From Eubacterium sp. (lineage in GTDB: Bacteria > Bacillota > Clostridia > Oscillospirales > Acutalibacteraceae): a DNA stretch of 64,000 bases. This document shows positions 45,682 to 53,404 of this stretch, piece by piece. Position numbers and translations under genes: made by a program. The DNA lies in NCBI GenBank assembly GCA_017446095.1, contig JAFSRN010000018.1, positions 25,080 to 89,079 of the forward strand, written 5' to 3'. The notes under the pieces were generated by a model. It saw only the letters and a program-made list of their open reading frames with translations. It did not search any database and was not told the DNA's origin. The stretch's first letter is position 1. Every line of letters starts with the position of its first letter.

Positions 45682-46932
45682 TTGAATATCAAAGAAAGCC
45701 TTAAAATTGCCATAAAGTGTATTAAGGCAAACTGGATGCGTTCCCTTTTGACTATGCTTGGTATCATCATCGGTATCACGTCGGTAATTATGATTGTCGG
45801 CGCAGGTACGGGCGTAAGGGACTACATAGTAGGTCTTATTCAGGATATGGGTTCAAACGCCGTCCTTGTCAGCGTTGACGAAACGCAGGCGACGGAAAGC
45901 GACTATATCTCGCTCGACGATGTTGCAAACATAAAGAACAAGGTTAAGGACGTTGAACGCTGCTCGCCGATGCTGATGGGCTTCGGCAGGGCTACCGTAG
46001 ACAAAACCGCTACGGAAGCCACGGTTATGATGATCGGCGTTAACAGCGACGTTCAGTTTGCTATGACCAATAACTGCGATCACGGCAGATTCTTCAGCGA
46101 TGAGGAATACGACGCTAACGCACCTGTTGCGGTTATGGGCGTTGAATCCGCAAAAAGCGTTTACGGCTATACCGACACAGTCGGCGAAAGCGTAACCGTT
46201 ACATCAAGCGGCAAGTCAATGCGCATCAAGATTTGCGGCGTTGCAAACGTGGACGGTCTTGCAAGCTCGCTCGGTGGTTCCGGCAGTATGGCAAATATGT
46301 TTAAGTCCAGTTCGGATAAACCTATGGTTGCGCTGTTTATGCCGTGTACCACGCTCACGCAGATTACAGGCAGCGGCGCAAACCTCAGCAGCGTTTTTGT
46401 TATCGCAAAGGAAGGCGCGGACTACGACGCAGTCGGCAACGCAACGGTTAACTACCTTAAGGCGGCGCACAGCAGTTACGAAAACGGTATGTACACCGCG
46501 CAGAATATGGCAACATATATCGAAATAGTTGATATCGTTATGAAGGTTCTCACTATCTTTATCGCGGGCGTAGGCGCAATTTCGCTGCTCGTTGGCGGTA
46601 TCGGCGTTATGAATATTATGCTTGTATCTGTAACAGAGCGTACGCGCGAAATCGGTATACGTAAATCGCTCGGCGCAAAAACGGGCGTAATCACAATGCA
46701 GTTCCTGACGGAATCCACAATCCTGTGCCTTATCGGCGGTTTGATAGGCGTGCTACTCGGCGTAGCAGGCGCGTTCGGTGCGTGCGCGGTTATCGACATA
46801 CGGCCAAAGATAAGCATATGGCTCGTGCTTCTGGCGCTGCTGTTCAGTAGCGGCGTAGGACTTTTCTTCGGTATCTACCCGGCACGAAAAGCCGCAAAGC
46901 TCAGCCCAATCGACGCACTAAGAAGCGAATAA
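45682..46932 (+). CDS. MacB/FtsX-like ABC permease without ATPase domain
   Basis: 416 residues. Start TTG 45682 with AGAGGG upstream, giving NIKESLKIAIKCIKANWMRSLLTMLGIIIGI, the family start. One N-terminal helix, a MacB periplasmic core domain of about 45-270, then three helices with ISLLVGGIGVMNIMLVSVTERTREIGIRKSLGA and IYPARKAAKLSPIDALRSE. Such permeases drive mechanotransmission for peptide or drug export. The cognate ATPase is not encoded next to it, so it must be elsewhere. Confidence 0.87.
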   Translation: MNIKESLKIAIKCIKANWMRSLLTMLGIIIGITSVIMIVGAGTGVRDYIVGLIQDMGSNAVLVSVDETQATESDYISLDDVANIKNKVKDVERCSPMLMGFGRATVDKTATEATVMMIGVNSDVQFAMTNNCDHGRFFSDEEYDANAPVAVMGVESAKSVYGYTDTVGESVTVTSSGKSMRIKICGVANVDGLASSLGGSGSMANMFKSSSDKPMVALFMPCTTLTQITGSGANLSSVFVIAKEGADYDAVGNATVNYLKAAHSSYENGMYTAQNMATYIEIVDIVMKVLTIFIAGVGAISLLVGGIGVMNIMLVSVTERTREIGIRKSLGAKTGVITMQFLTESTILCLIGGLIGVLLGVAGAFGACAVIDIRPKISIWLVLLALLFSSGVGLFFGIYPARKAAKLSPIDALRSE

Positions 46933-46938
46933 TAAAAC

Positions 46939-46977
46939 AAAAAATCACCGTAAGCATCAGCTTTACGGTGATTTTTT
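46939..46977 (+). terminator. Terminator after the permease gene
   Basis: AAATCACCGTAAGC pairs with GCTTTACGGTGATTT (one bulge), loop ATCA, followed by TTTCTG. Confidence 0.88.
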
Positions 46978-46982
46978 CTGTA

Positions 46983-47071
46983 TGTTACTAACGTAACTAA
47001 TAAAAAAGGTATTTTTTGTAAAATAGTTTTTATATAGAGAATTATACTTTTAGTTAGTTACATTAGTTACA
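46983..47071. repeat. 89-bp nonamer-armed element, copy 1
   Basis: Left arm 46983-47000 (TGTTACTAA, CGTAACTAA) is the inverse of the right arm 47054-47071 (TTAGTTACA twice), two mismatches. The 53-nt core 47001-47053 contains TAGTTTTTATATAGAGAATTA. A second element at 50209-50297 has the same layout and core but different arm sequences. It lies in a convergent gap just past a terminator. Confidence 0.75.
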
Positions 47072-47083
47072 CTTTGAATATAA

Positions 47084-48178
47084 TTATGAATTGCGGATTA
47101 TATTATCCATTTCTTCCATCTTGCTCTGCATATCCTTTGCAAGGGCAAGCTGGTTTTTTGCACGCACAAGGTTGTGCTCGGGGTACGCGGTCTTAAAATA
47201 CTCGTCGCCGGTTAAGTAGTCGGTAAGAAAACGCATACCGAGTTCAAGCGTAATCAGCCACGCGGCAAAGGGGAGGTTCGCTTTTTCGCAGTCGTTCAGC
47301 GTGCCGCCTGCCTCGCTCAAAAAGCCTTTTGTGTACGCCTCAAAGTAACCGAGGTCGAGCGAAACCTTGCTTAAATCCGCCTCGTCCTCTGCGGCGGTGC
47401 TTGCGCCGAATCGGATGGCGTCCGCAAAGTCAAACAGCGCGGTGCCGGGCATAACGGTGTCAAGGTCAATCACGCACAGGCACTCGTTTGTGTCCCTGTC
47501 AAACAGCACGTTGTTAAGCTTTGTGTCGTTGTGCGTAACACGCAGCGGAATGTCGCCTGCGCCCACCAGTTCCTCAAGCCTGCTCATCTCATCTTTGCAG
47601 GAATTGATGTACTCAATCTCGTCTGCGCACTTCTGTGCGCGGTCCTTAACATCAAGTTTAAGCGACGGCAAAAACTCGTTTTCATACCGCCATATTGTGT
47701 TGTGAAAATTCGGTATAGTAACGTGCAGACGGCGCGAGTCAAATCCGCCGAGCATACGCTGGAACTTGCCGAATGCAACGCCGCTTGCCGCAAAAAGCTC
47801 GGGCGTGTCGGCGCGGTCGTAGCTTATACTGTTTTCCACAAAAATATATGCGCGGTAGCAGGCGTTGCCCTGCCCTCTGTAGTACTGCCTGCCGTCGGTT
47901 GTTTTGATGTAATGCAGCGTTTCGCGGTCCTGGTCGCCGCCGCTTTGCGCAATAACGTCGCGCAGGTAAGATGTAACGGCAAACACATTTTCCATAAGCT
48001 CGTCAATGTTCTTGAACACGTTGCCGTTAACCTTCTGCACAACATAGCGGCGCTCTGTGCCGCCGTCGCTGTATTTTGCTATATATGTTTTGTTAATGTG
48101 TCCCGAGCCAAACTCTTTGCACGATATAAGGTCGCCCTTAAAATCAAATTTGCCCAGTACGCTATAAATAGTTTCCAT
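47084..48178 (-). CDS. APH-fold sugar kinase, N-acetylhexosamine 1-kinase-like
   Basis: 364 residues. Kinase-like fold: LISCKEFGSGHINKTYIAK (nucleotide loop), VTHNDTKLNNVLFD (catalytic Asp and metal Asn) and CVIDLDTVMPG (metal Asp). The pattern matches N-acetylhexosamine 1-kinases of lacto-N-biose/mucin sugar pathways more than antibiotic kinases. A lone kinase; no galacto-N-biose phosphorylase is near. It diverges from the FprA gene over a 107-bp gap. Confidence 0.8.
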   Translation of the reverse strand: METIYSVLGKFDFKGDLISCKEFGSGHINKTYIAKYSDGGTERRYVVQKVNGNVFKNIDELMENVFAVTSYLRDVIAQSGGDQDRETLHYIKTTDGRQYYRGQGNACYRAYIFVENSISYDRADTPELFAASGVAFGKFQRMLGGFDSRRLHVTIPNFHNTIWRYENEFLPSLKLDVKDRAQKCADEIEYINSCKDEMSRLEELVGAGDIPLRVTHNDTKLNNVLFDRDTNECLCVIDLDTVMPGTALFDFADAIRFGASTAAEDEADLSKVSLDLGYFEAYTKGFLSEAGGTLNDCEKANLPFAAWLITLELGMRFLTDYLTGDEYFKTAYPEHNLVRAKNQLALAKDMQSKMEEMDNIIRNS

Positions 48179-48193
48179 ATCATCACCAAGGGT

Positions 48194-48222
48194 ATAATAA
48201 CATATAATTACAAAATAATCAA
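48194..48222 (-). promoter_or_regulatory. Promoter of the sugar kinase gene
   Basis: On the minus strand TTGATT (48222-48217), a 17-bp spacer and TATTAT (48199-48194), about 15 bp before ATG 48178. The leader is short. Confidence 0.6.
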
Positions 48223-48228
48223 ATACTG

Positions 48229-48257
48229 TTGCAATAATTGCTCAATTATTGTAAAAT
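48229..48257 (+). promoter_or_regulatory. Promoter of the FprA gene
   Basis: TTGCAA 48229-48234, a 17-bp spacer and TAAAAT 48252-48257; start codon 48286 after CAAAGGAG. The spacer contains the palindrome GCAATAATTGC-TCAATTATTG, a possible operator. Confidence 0.65.
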
Positions 48258-48285
48258 GACATTAACAACACAAAGGAGTAAAACT

Positions 48286-49458
48286 ATGGATATTAAAGAT
48301 GTAAAAATCACCGATACTATTAAATACGTCGGTGTAAACGATTACGAAATTGACCTTTTTGAATCGCAGTATATGCTTGAAAACGGTATGGCGTACAACT
48401 CATACGTTATCCTTGACGACAAGATTGCTATCTGCGACGGCGTGGATAAAATCGCTGTTGACAGATGGTTTGCAAATCTTGACGAGGTGCTTTGCGGCAA
48501 AACGCCCGATTATATGATTGTGCATCACCTCGAGCCCGACCACTCGTTCAGCATTCAGGCAGCGGCAGATAAATTCCCGGAGATGAAGATTATCGTTTCC
48601 GCTTCCGCACTGCGTATGATTCCGCAGTTCTGCGACGTTGACGCGTCAAGATTCGAAACGGTTAAAGAGAATGACACGCTTGAACTCGGCACCCACACAC
48701 TCACATTTATGATGGCGCCGATGGTTCACTGGCCGGAGGTTATGGTGTCCTACGACAGCGCGGACAAGGTGCTGTTTTCCGCAGACGCATTCGGCAAGTT
48801 CGGTACAATCGACGCTGATGAAGGCTGGTCTTGCGAGGCGAGAAGATACTATTTCAACATCGTTGGCAAGTACGGCAAGCAGGTTCAGGCGCTTCTTGCA
48901 AAGGCAGGCAAGCTTGACATTCAGACTATCTGCCCGCTGCACGGTCCTATTCTTACAGACACAATCCCCGAGGTTGTTAAGCTTTACGACACATGGTCAA
49001 AGTACGAGCCGGAGGACAGGGGAGTGTTTATCGCAGTTGCTTCAATCCACGGCAACACACTCGGCGCGGCGCTTAAGATGAAAGAGATTCTTGAGGCAAA
49101 GGGCTGCCCGCGCGTTGCATTTGCAGACCTTTCGCGCGACGATATTGCAGAGTGCGTTGAGGACGGCTTCCGCCACAGCGTGCTGCTTTGCATGGCTTCA
49201 AGCTACGATGCAGGCGTATTTGCACCGATGGCAGACTACCTGCACCACCTCAAGGTAAAAACGTTCCAGAACCGCACCGTAGCCCTTGTGGAGAACACAT
49301 CGTGGGCACCGTCGGCACTCAGAACAATGCGCGCAGAGTTTGAGCAGATGCAGAACATCACAATCCTTGATAAAACCGTATCCATCAAAACCCGCCTGAC
49401 AGAGCAGAACATCGCAGAACTTGAGGAACTGGCGGATGAGATTATTAAAGCTGTATAA
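48286..49458 (+). CDS. A-type flavoprotein (FprA, diiron oxygen/NO reductase)
   Basis: 390 residues. The N-terminal metallo-beta-lactamase domain has the diiron motif HLEPDH (His81, Glu83, Asp85, His86), a further ligand in MVHWPE and LFSADAFG (Asp). The flavodoxin domain begins near 255 with VASIHGNTLGAALKMKEIL. The enzyme reduces oxygen or nitric oxide to water or N2O with electrons from rubredoxin. ATG 48286 is used. No fused rubredoxin; the flavin reductase next door may feed it (inference). Confidence 0.92.
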   Translation: MDIKDVKITDTIKYVGVNDYEIDLFESQYMLENGMAYNSYVILDDKIAICDGVDKIAVDRWFANLDEVLCGKTPDYMIVHHLEPDHSFSIQAAADKFPEMKIIVSASALRMIPQFCDVDASRFETVKENDTLELGTHTLTFMMAPMVHWPEVMVSYDSADKVLFSADAFGKFGTIDADEGWSCEARRYYFNIVGKYGKQVQALLAKAGKLDIQTICPLHGPILTDTIPEVVKLYDTWSKYEPEDRGVFIAVASIHGNTLGAALKMKEILEAKGCPRVAFADLSRDDIAECVEDGFRHSVLLCMASSYDAGVFAPMADYLHHLKVKTFQNRTVALVENTSWAPSALRTMRAEFEQMQNITILDKTVSIKTRLTEQNIAELEELADEIIKAV

Positions 49459-49465
49459 GTGTTTT

Positions 49466-49560
49466 GTAGGGGTCAATCACGATTGACCCGATAATGGGTG
49501 CGGGCAAAGCCCGCCCGACACTATCCACTGACAACTGACCACTGTTCACTTTTTCGACTG
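49466..49560. repeat. Heptad-armed element with GTAGGG hairpin (copy 10)
   Basis: GTAGGGGTCAATC-AC-GATTGACCC hairpin near 49467-49491, then ATAATGGGTGCGGGC-AAA-GCCCGC, then the right arm ACTATCC, ACTGACA, ACTGACC, ACTGTTC in 7-base register from 49520. It ends TTTTTCGACTGAAAGGAG before the flavin reductase gene. The left 7-mer arm seems replaced by the GTAGGG hairpin. Confidence 0.75.
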
Positions 49561-49575
49561 AAAGGAGAAAAATAA

Positions 49576-50076
49576 ATGAATAATATGGCGTTCACCAAGC
49601 TTTCCTACGGCGTGTACGTTGTTACAAGCTGGGCGGACGGCGGCAAGCCAACGGGCTGCACAGCCAATTCCGCAATGCAGGTTACTGCAGAGCCTGCAAC
49701 CATCGCCGTAAGTATCAACCACAGCAATTTCACAAACGAGTGCATTAAAAAGTCGGGTATGTTTGCAATCAACGTGCTTGGCGAAAATTCGCAGCCTATG
49801 ATTATAGGCACCTTCGGTTTCCGCAGCGGCAGAGATTTTGACAAGTTTGCAAAAACGCCCGAGGTCAAAAACTTCCTGCCTGTTGTTGACGGCAGCATCG
49901 CGCACATCACCTGCAAGGTTATTGATACTATGGAGAGCGAAACGCACACCGTTTTCCTCGGTGAGGTAACAGGCGCTGAAGTGCTGTCCGACGACGCACC
50001 GATGACCTATGCATACTACCACAATGTAATCAAAGGCAAATCCCCCAAAACCGCACCGACATATATCGCGGAATAA
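49576..50076 (+). CDS. Flavin reductase-like FMN-binding split-barrel protein
   Basis: 166 residues. KLSYGVYVVTSWADGGKPTGCTANSAMQVTAEPATIAVSINHSNFTNECI is the flavin reductase-like domain, and GRDFDKFAKTP follows. In many clostridia this domain is fused to, or beside, FprA and rubredoxin. Here it lies 117 bp after FprA, separated by a repeat element. Role in electron delivery is inferred. Confidence 0.87.
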   Translation: MNNMAFTKLSYGVYVVTSWADGGKPTGCTANSAMQVTAEPATIAVSINHSNFTNECIKKSGMFAINVLGENSQPMIIGTFGFRSGRDFDKFAKTPEVKNFLPVVDGSIAHITCKVIDTMESETHTVFLGEVTGAEVLSDDAPMTYAYYHNVIKGKSPKTAPTYIAE

Positions 50077-50089
50077 AGCAAGTATAAGT

Positions 50090-50130
50090 AAAAGGCTGCC
50101 TGCAGATTTCTGCAGCGCAGCCCTTTTGTT
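50090..50130 (+). terminator. Terminator after the flavin reductase gene
   Basis: AAAAGGCTGC pairs with GCAGCCCTTTT around an inner CTGCAG-ATTT-CTGCAG stem. T-rich sequence follows. Confidence 0.8.
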
Positions 50131-50208
50131 GTAGGGAGCGATGACCACATCGCTCCGCGGGCGATTCGTGAATCGCCCCTACGTTGGTGCGCGACCTCGA
50201 CGCTCCGA
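50130..50208. repeat. Two adjoining GTAGGG-type hairpins
   Basis: GTAGGGAGCGATG-ACCA-CATCGCTCC is followed on the other strand by GTAGGGGCGATTC-AC-GAATCGCCC (plus-strand 50158-50182). The same GTAGGG start with a different stem is at 49467, at 55089 and, reversed, at 1593. No gene is present. Confidence 0.7.
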
Positions 50209-50297
50209 TGACAAGGATGGCAAGAACAAAAATGGTGTTTTTTTATAATTAGTTTTTCTATAGAGAATTACTATATAAGTCCTTGCCATACTTGCCA
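50209..50297. repeat. 89-bp nonamer-armed element, copy 2
   Basis: Left arm 50209-50226 (TGACAAGGA, TGGCAAGAA) is the inverse of the right arm 50280-50297 (TCCTTGCCA, TACTTGCCA) with a few mismatches. The 53-nt core 50227-50279 aligns without gaps to 47001-47053 at about 40 positions, including TAGTTTTT and TATAGAGAATTA. The arms do not match copy 1 in sequence. Confidence 0.75.
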
Positions 50298-50346
50298 CTA
50301 TCTTATTTTATAACCAATTAATGAATTACTTCTTTGTACGTTTTTT

Positions 50347-51531
50347 CTATTTCGGTTTGGCATCGTCAAGTTTAATCACGTTGTTTTTTGACGGCACCCA
50401 GAGGTGGATTCTGCCGGTGTCGTTAAACGCCTTGAGAGTCATTACCGTAATCGGCACAATGAACATACCGAGGAAGCCGAACAGCTTGAGTCCGAAGTAC
50501 AGTCCCATCAGCGTTACAATCGGGTGTACGCCGAGCGAATCGCCCACGATTTTAGGCTCAATGTACTGGCGCACAACCGTGATAATCGCATACATAACGA
50601 TAATGCCGATAGCCTGCTTGTAGTTGCCCATAACAAGCGAGATAAGCGCCCACGGCACGAGTATGCCGCCCGAGCCTGCAATCGGCATAATGTCGAATAT
50701 CGCAATCAGAACGGCGATGAAAACGTAGTAGTTGTTCTTCATTATACCCATAACGGACAGTATCGAGAAGCCGAGGAACAGCTCAAAAAACGTAATCAGC
50801 ATAATCAGACCGTACGCGCGAATCATCCTGAGTATCGTCTTGCTGAACACCTGCTTAATCTCAACAAGCAGGTTCTTTTTGTTATCGGGCAGCTGGTTCT
50901 GGATAAACCTTACAATCCTGTCGTAATCCTTGGTGAAGAATATAAACGCGATTATGCCGATAACTACGCCGATAGCGATGTTCGGCACGTTTTTCATCAT
51001 CGAAACCATGCCCGAAATACCGGACGATATGCCTGAGGAAACGCCTGTTTTAACGGAACTCAAATCGACTGACGAGATGTCAAAATCCTCAATAAGCGGG
51101 GTGAAGAAGTTGTGTATCGACTCGCTTGTGGTTTTGTAAAGCGAATCGGGCAGGAAGCGGATAATATCAATAATATCCTTTTCAAGCGTTGTGAGGAAGG
51201 TCGGTATGTCGTTTAGCTGATCCACAATCTGCTTGATGTAATCAGCGATTTTTGAAACTGCGCTGCCAATCAGCAAACCGAGCGGTAATAATATTATCAG
51301 TATGGATAATACTACCAGAAGAATACTCCAGAATGCGTGGTGTTTGTGCTTTACGCGGCTTTCAATAAACCGCAGCGGAGTCTGCAGCAGCACCGCAAAA
51401 AAGAACGTCAGCAAAAACGGCGCAGTTACCCAGAACAGGTACTTAAAAAATACATAAATTATTGCAAGAATTGTTGCAAGAAACAACAGATTTATCAAAA
51501 ATTCTCTTCTTTTTTCAACCTTTGCCGTCAT
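50347..51531 (-). CDS. AI-2E family (PerM-like) membrane protein
   Basis: 394 residues, about seven membrane helices. DUF20/AI-2E pattern: FFTKDYDRIVRFI, a re-entrant part GIMKNNYYVFIAVLIAIFDIMPIAGSGGILVPWALISL, and QYIEPKIVGDSLGVHPIVTLMGLYFGLKLFGFLGMFIVPI. Members export AI-2 or act as sodium/proton antiporters; the role here is not set. ATG 51531 follows AAAGGAAG and gives MTAKVEKRREF; an upstream in-frame ATG at 51588 lacks a ribosome-binding site. Confidence 0.87.
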   Translation of the reverse strand: MTAKVEKRREFLINLLFLATILAIIYVFFKYLFWVTAPFLLTFFFAVLLQTPLRFIESRVKHKHHAFWSILLVVLSILIILLPLGLLIGSAVSKIADYIKQIVDQLNDIPTFLTTLEKDIIDIIRFLPDSLYKTTSESIHNFFTPLIEDFDISSVDLSSVKTGVSSGISSGISGMVSMMKNVPNIAIGVVIGIIAFIFFTKDYDRIVRFIQNQLPDNKKNLLVEIKQVFSKTILRMIRAYGLIMLITFFELFLGFSILSVMGIMKNNYYVFIAVLIAIFDIMPIAGSGGILVPWALISLVMGNYKQAIGIIVMYAIITVVRQYIEPKIVGDSLGVHPIVTLMGLYFGLKLFGFLGMFIVPITVMTLKAFNDTGRIHLWVPSKNNVIKLDDAKPK

Positions 51532-51645
51532 AGTAAACTTCCTTTGTATTAAACAATCTACTATATATATTAATGCAATAATCAACAATATTCAAGAAAA
51601 ATATTGAAAATATTTGTTAATAATCAGTAAAAATAAAATTAGGGC

Positions 51646-51674
51646 TTGTATATTTTATTTTAAAGTGTTAATAT
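51646..51674 (+). promoter_or_regulatory. Promoter of the ACT-hom-ask unit
   Basis: TTGTAT 51646-51651, a 17-bp spacer and TAATAT 51669-51674. Transcription would begin near 51681, downstream of the ATG at 51677, which rules that codon out as a start. Confidence 0.6.
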
Positions 51675-51724
51675 AAATGAAGTGTTTTTCACAGCAAAAC
51701 AATTGTCCACAGGTGGTGTACAGT

Positions 51725-52153
51725 TTGGAACAATCAAAATACTATTTGATTGACTCGTCAATCCTACCGGAAGTATACGGCAAGGTGATGCAGGCGAAGA
51801 ATTACATACTGTCGGGCGAAGCCGCTTCCGTATCGCAGGCAGTAAAAATGGCAGGCATTTCGCGTTCTGCATATTATAAATACAAGGATAAGATTTCGGA
51901 GTATAAAAGCGACGACGGCAAAGCCGTTACAATCGGCGCAAAGCTTACCGACAACGCCGGCGTGCTCAGTTCCGTTATGAACGAAGTCTACCTTGCAGGC
52001 GCAAATGTGCTAAGCATCAACCAGCGTTCACCCGTAAACGATATTGCGGACGTGTCAATCACAGTCAGTCTTGGCGATACGTCACTGACTACAAAGGAAA
52101 TGCTACAAAAAATCAAGGAAGTCGGCGGCGTCAAGTCAGCCGAAATAATCTAA
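51725..52153 (+). CDS. UPF0735-like protein, helix-turn-helix plus ACT domain
   Basis: 142 residues from TTG 51725. An N-terminal helical part with VSQAVKMAGISRSAYYKYKDKI looks like a helix-turn-helix, and the C-terminal ACT domain is VTIGAKLTDNAGVLSSVMNEVYLAGANVLSINQR. ACT domains bind amino acids. The next two genes make homoserine and phosphoaspartate, so a regulator of that pathway is plausible. TTG is chosen because AGGTGG lies 8 bases upstream and the deduced promoter excludes the earlier ATG. Confidence 0.8.
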   Translation: MEQSKYYLIDSSILPEVYGKVMQAKNYILSGEAASVSQAVKMAGISRSAYYKYKDKISEYKSDDGKAVTIGAKLTDNAGVLSSVMNEVYLAGANVLSINQRSPVNDIADVSITVSLGDTSLTTKEMLQKIKEVGGVKSAEII

Positions 52154-52168
52154 TCCGCGGAGGAATAT

Positions 52169-53386
52169 ATGAAAGTTGCAGTTATGGGTTACGGAACAGT
52201 CGGTTCCGGCGTTGTTGAGGTAATCGATACCCACAGCGATATTATCAAAAAAAGAACGGGCGGCGACTCGCTTGAGGTTGCGCATATTCTCGACTTGCGC
52301 GATTTCCCGGGCGACAGCCACGAGGCGCTGTTTACAAAGGATTTTAACGACATACTTAACGACGAAGAGGTTAAAGTAGTTGCGGAAACTATGGGCGGCG
52401 TTGAGCCTGCCTTCACCTTCACAAGCAAGCTGCTTGCAGCAGGCAAAAGCGTTGTAACCTCCAACAAGGAGCTCGTTGCACAAAAGGGTCTTGAACTGCT
52501 TGAGCTTGCCGAGGAAAACGGCGTAAACTACCTGTTTGAAGCGTCTGTAGGCGGCGGTATTCCGATTATCCGCCCGATGTCGCAGTGCCTTGCAGCAAAC
52601 AACATCGAGGGCGTTGCAGGTATCCTCAACGGCACAACAAACTTCATCCTCACCAAGATGATTGAGGACGATATGGACTTTTCCGACGCGCTTAAGCTCG
52701 CGCAGGACAACGGCTATGCAGAAAAGGATCCGACTGCTGATATTGAAGGCTTTGACGCCTGCAGAAAGGTCTGCATCCTCGCGTCGCTCGCATTCGGCAA
52801 GCACGTTTACCCAAATCAGGTTGCAACCGAGGGCATCACAAATATCACGCTTGAGGATGTGTCCTACATCCACTCGATGAACGGCGTTATCAAGCTGCTC
52901 GGTCAGATTAAATATATCAGCGACGATAAGATTGCCGCTTTTGTTAGCCCTGCAGTCGTATGGCACGGCTCGCAGCTCGCTTCCGTAAACGATGTGTTCA
53001 ACGCAATTCTCGTTCGCGGCGACGCAGTAGGCGACGTTTGCTTCTACGGTCCCGGCGCAGGCAAGCTGCCCACCGCTTCCGCAGTAGTTGCCGATATGGT
53101 GGATGCTGCAAAGCACGTTGAGCGCAAAAAGATTTTCGGCTGGGGCGCAGGCTCGGAGGATTATGTGGTTGACTATAAGTCCGAAATTGAGATGCCGTTC
53201 TACGTAAGGGCAAAGGCGCAGGAGAGCAAAATCAAAGGCACCTTCACCGCAATCAGATTCCTCAACCGTATCGGTCAGCCGTCCGACGAGGTGGCGTTTA
53301 TCACCGATAAAATGACCGAAAATAAACTTATGCAAAAGCTTGAAGGTATCGACGTTATCAACGTAATCAAAGTAACAAACTATTAA
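52169..53386 (+). CDS. hom: Homoserine dehydrogenase
   Basis: 405 residues. NAD(P) fold GYGTVGSGVVEVI, catalytic region FEASVGGGIPIIRPM, NGTTNFILTKM, AEKDPTADIEGFDACRK, and an ACT domain at the C terminus (IGQPSDEVAFITDKMTENK). It reduces aspartate semialdehyde to homoserine for threonine and methionine. It starts 15 bp after the ACT gene; aspartokinase follows after 18 bp. Confidence 0.95.
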   Translation: MKVAVMGYGTVGSGVVEVIDTHSDIIKKRTGGDSLEVAHILDLRDFPGDSHEALFTKDFNDILNDEEVKVVAETMGGVEPAFTFTSKLLAAGKSVVTSNKELVAQKGLELLELAEENGVNYLFEASVGGGIPIIRPMSQCLAANNIEGVAGILNGTTNFILTKMIEDDMDFSDALKLAQDNGYAEKDPTADIEGFDACRKVCILASLAFGKHVYPNQVATEGITNITLEDVSYIHSMNGVIKLLGQIKYISDDKIAAFVSPAVVWHGSQLASVNDVFNAILVRGDAVGDVCFYGPGAGKLPTASAVVADMVDAAKHVERKKIFGWGAGSEDYVVDYKSEIEMPFYVRAKAQESKIKGTFTAIRFLNRIGQPSDEVAFITDKMTENKLMQKLEGIDVINVIKVTNY

Positions 53387-53404
53387 TCACAGGAGGAACG
53401 AACT

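Noticed and set aside
52136-53335. Minus-strand frame of 399 codons over hom
   Set aside because: Antisense shadow of homoserine dehydrogenase with no start signal and no recognisable domain.
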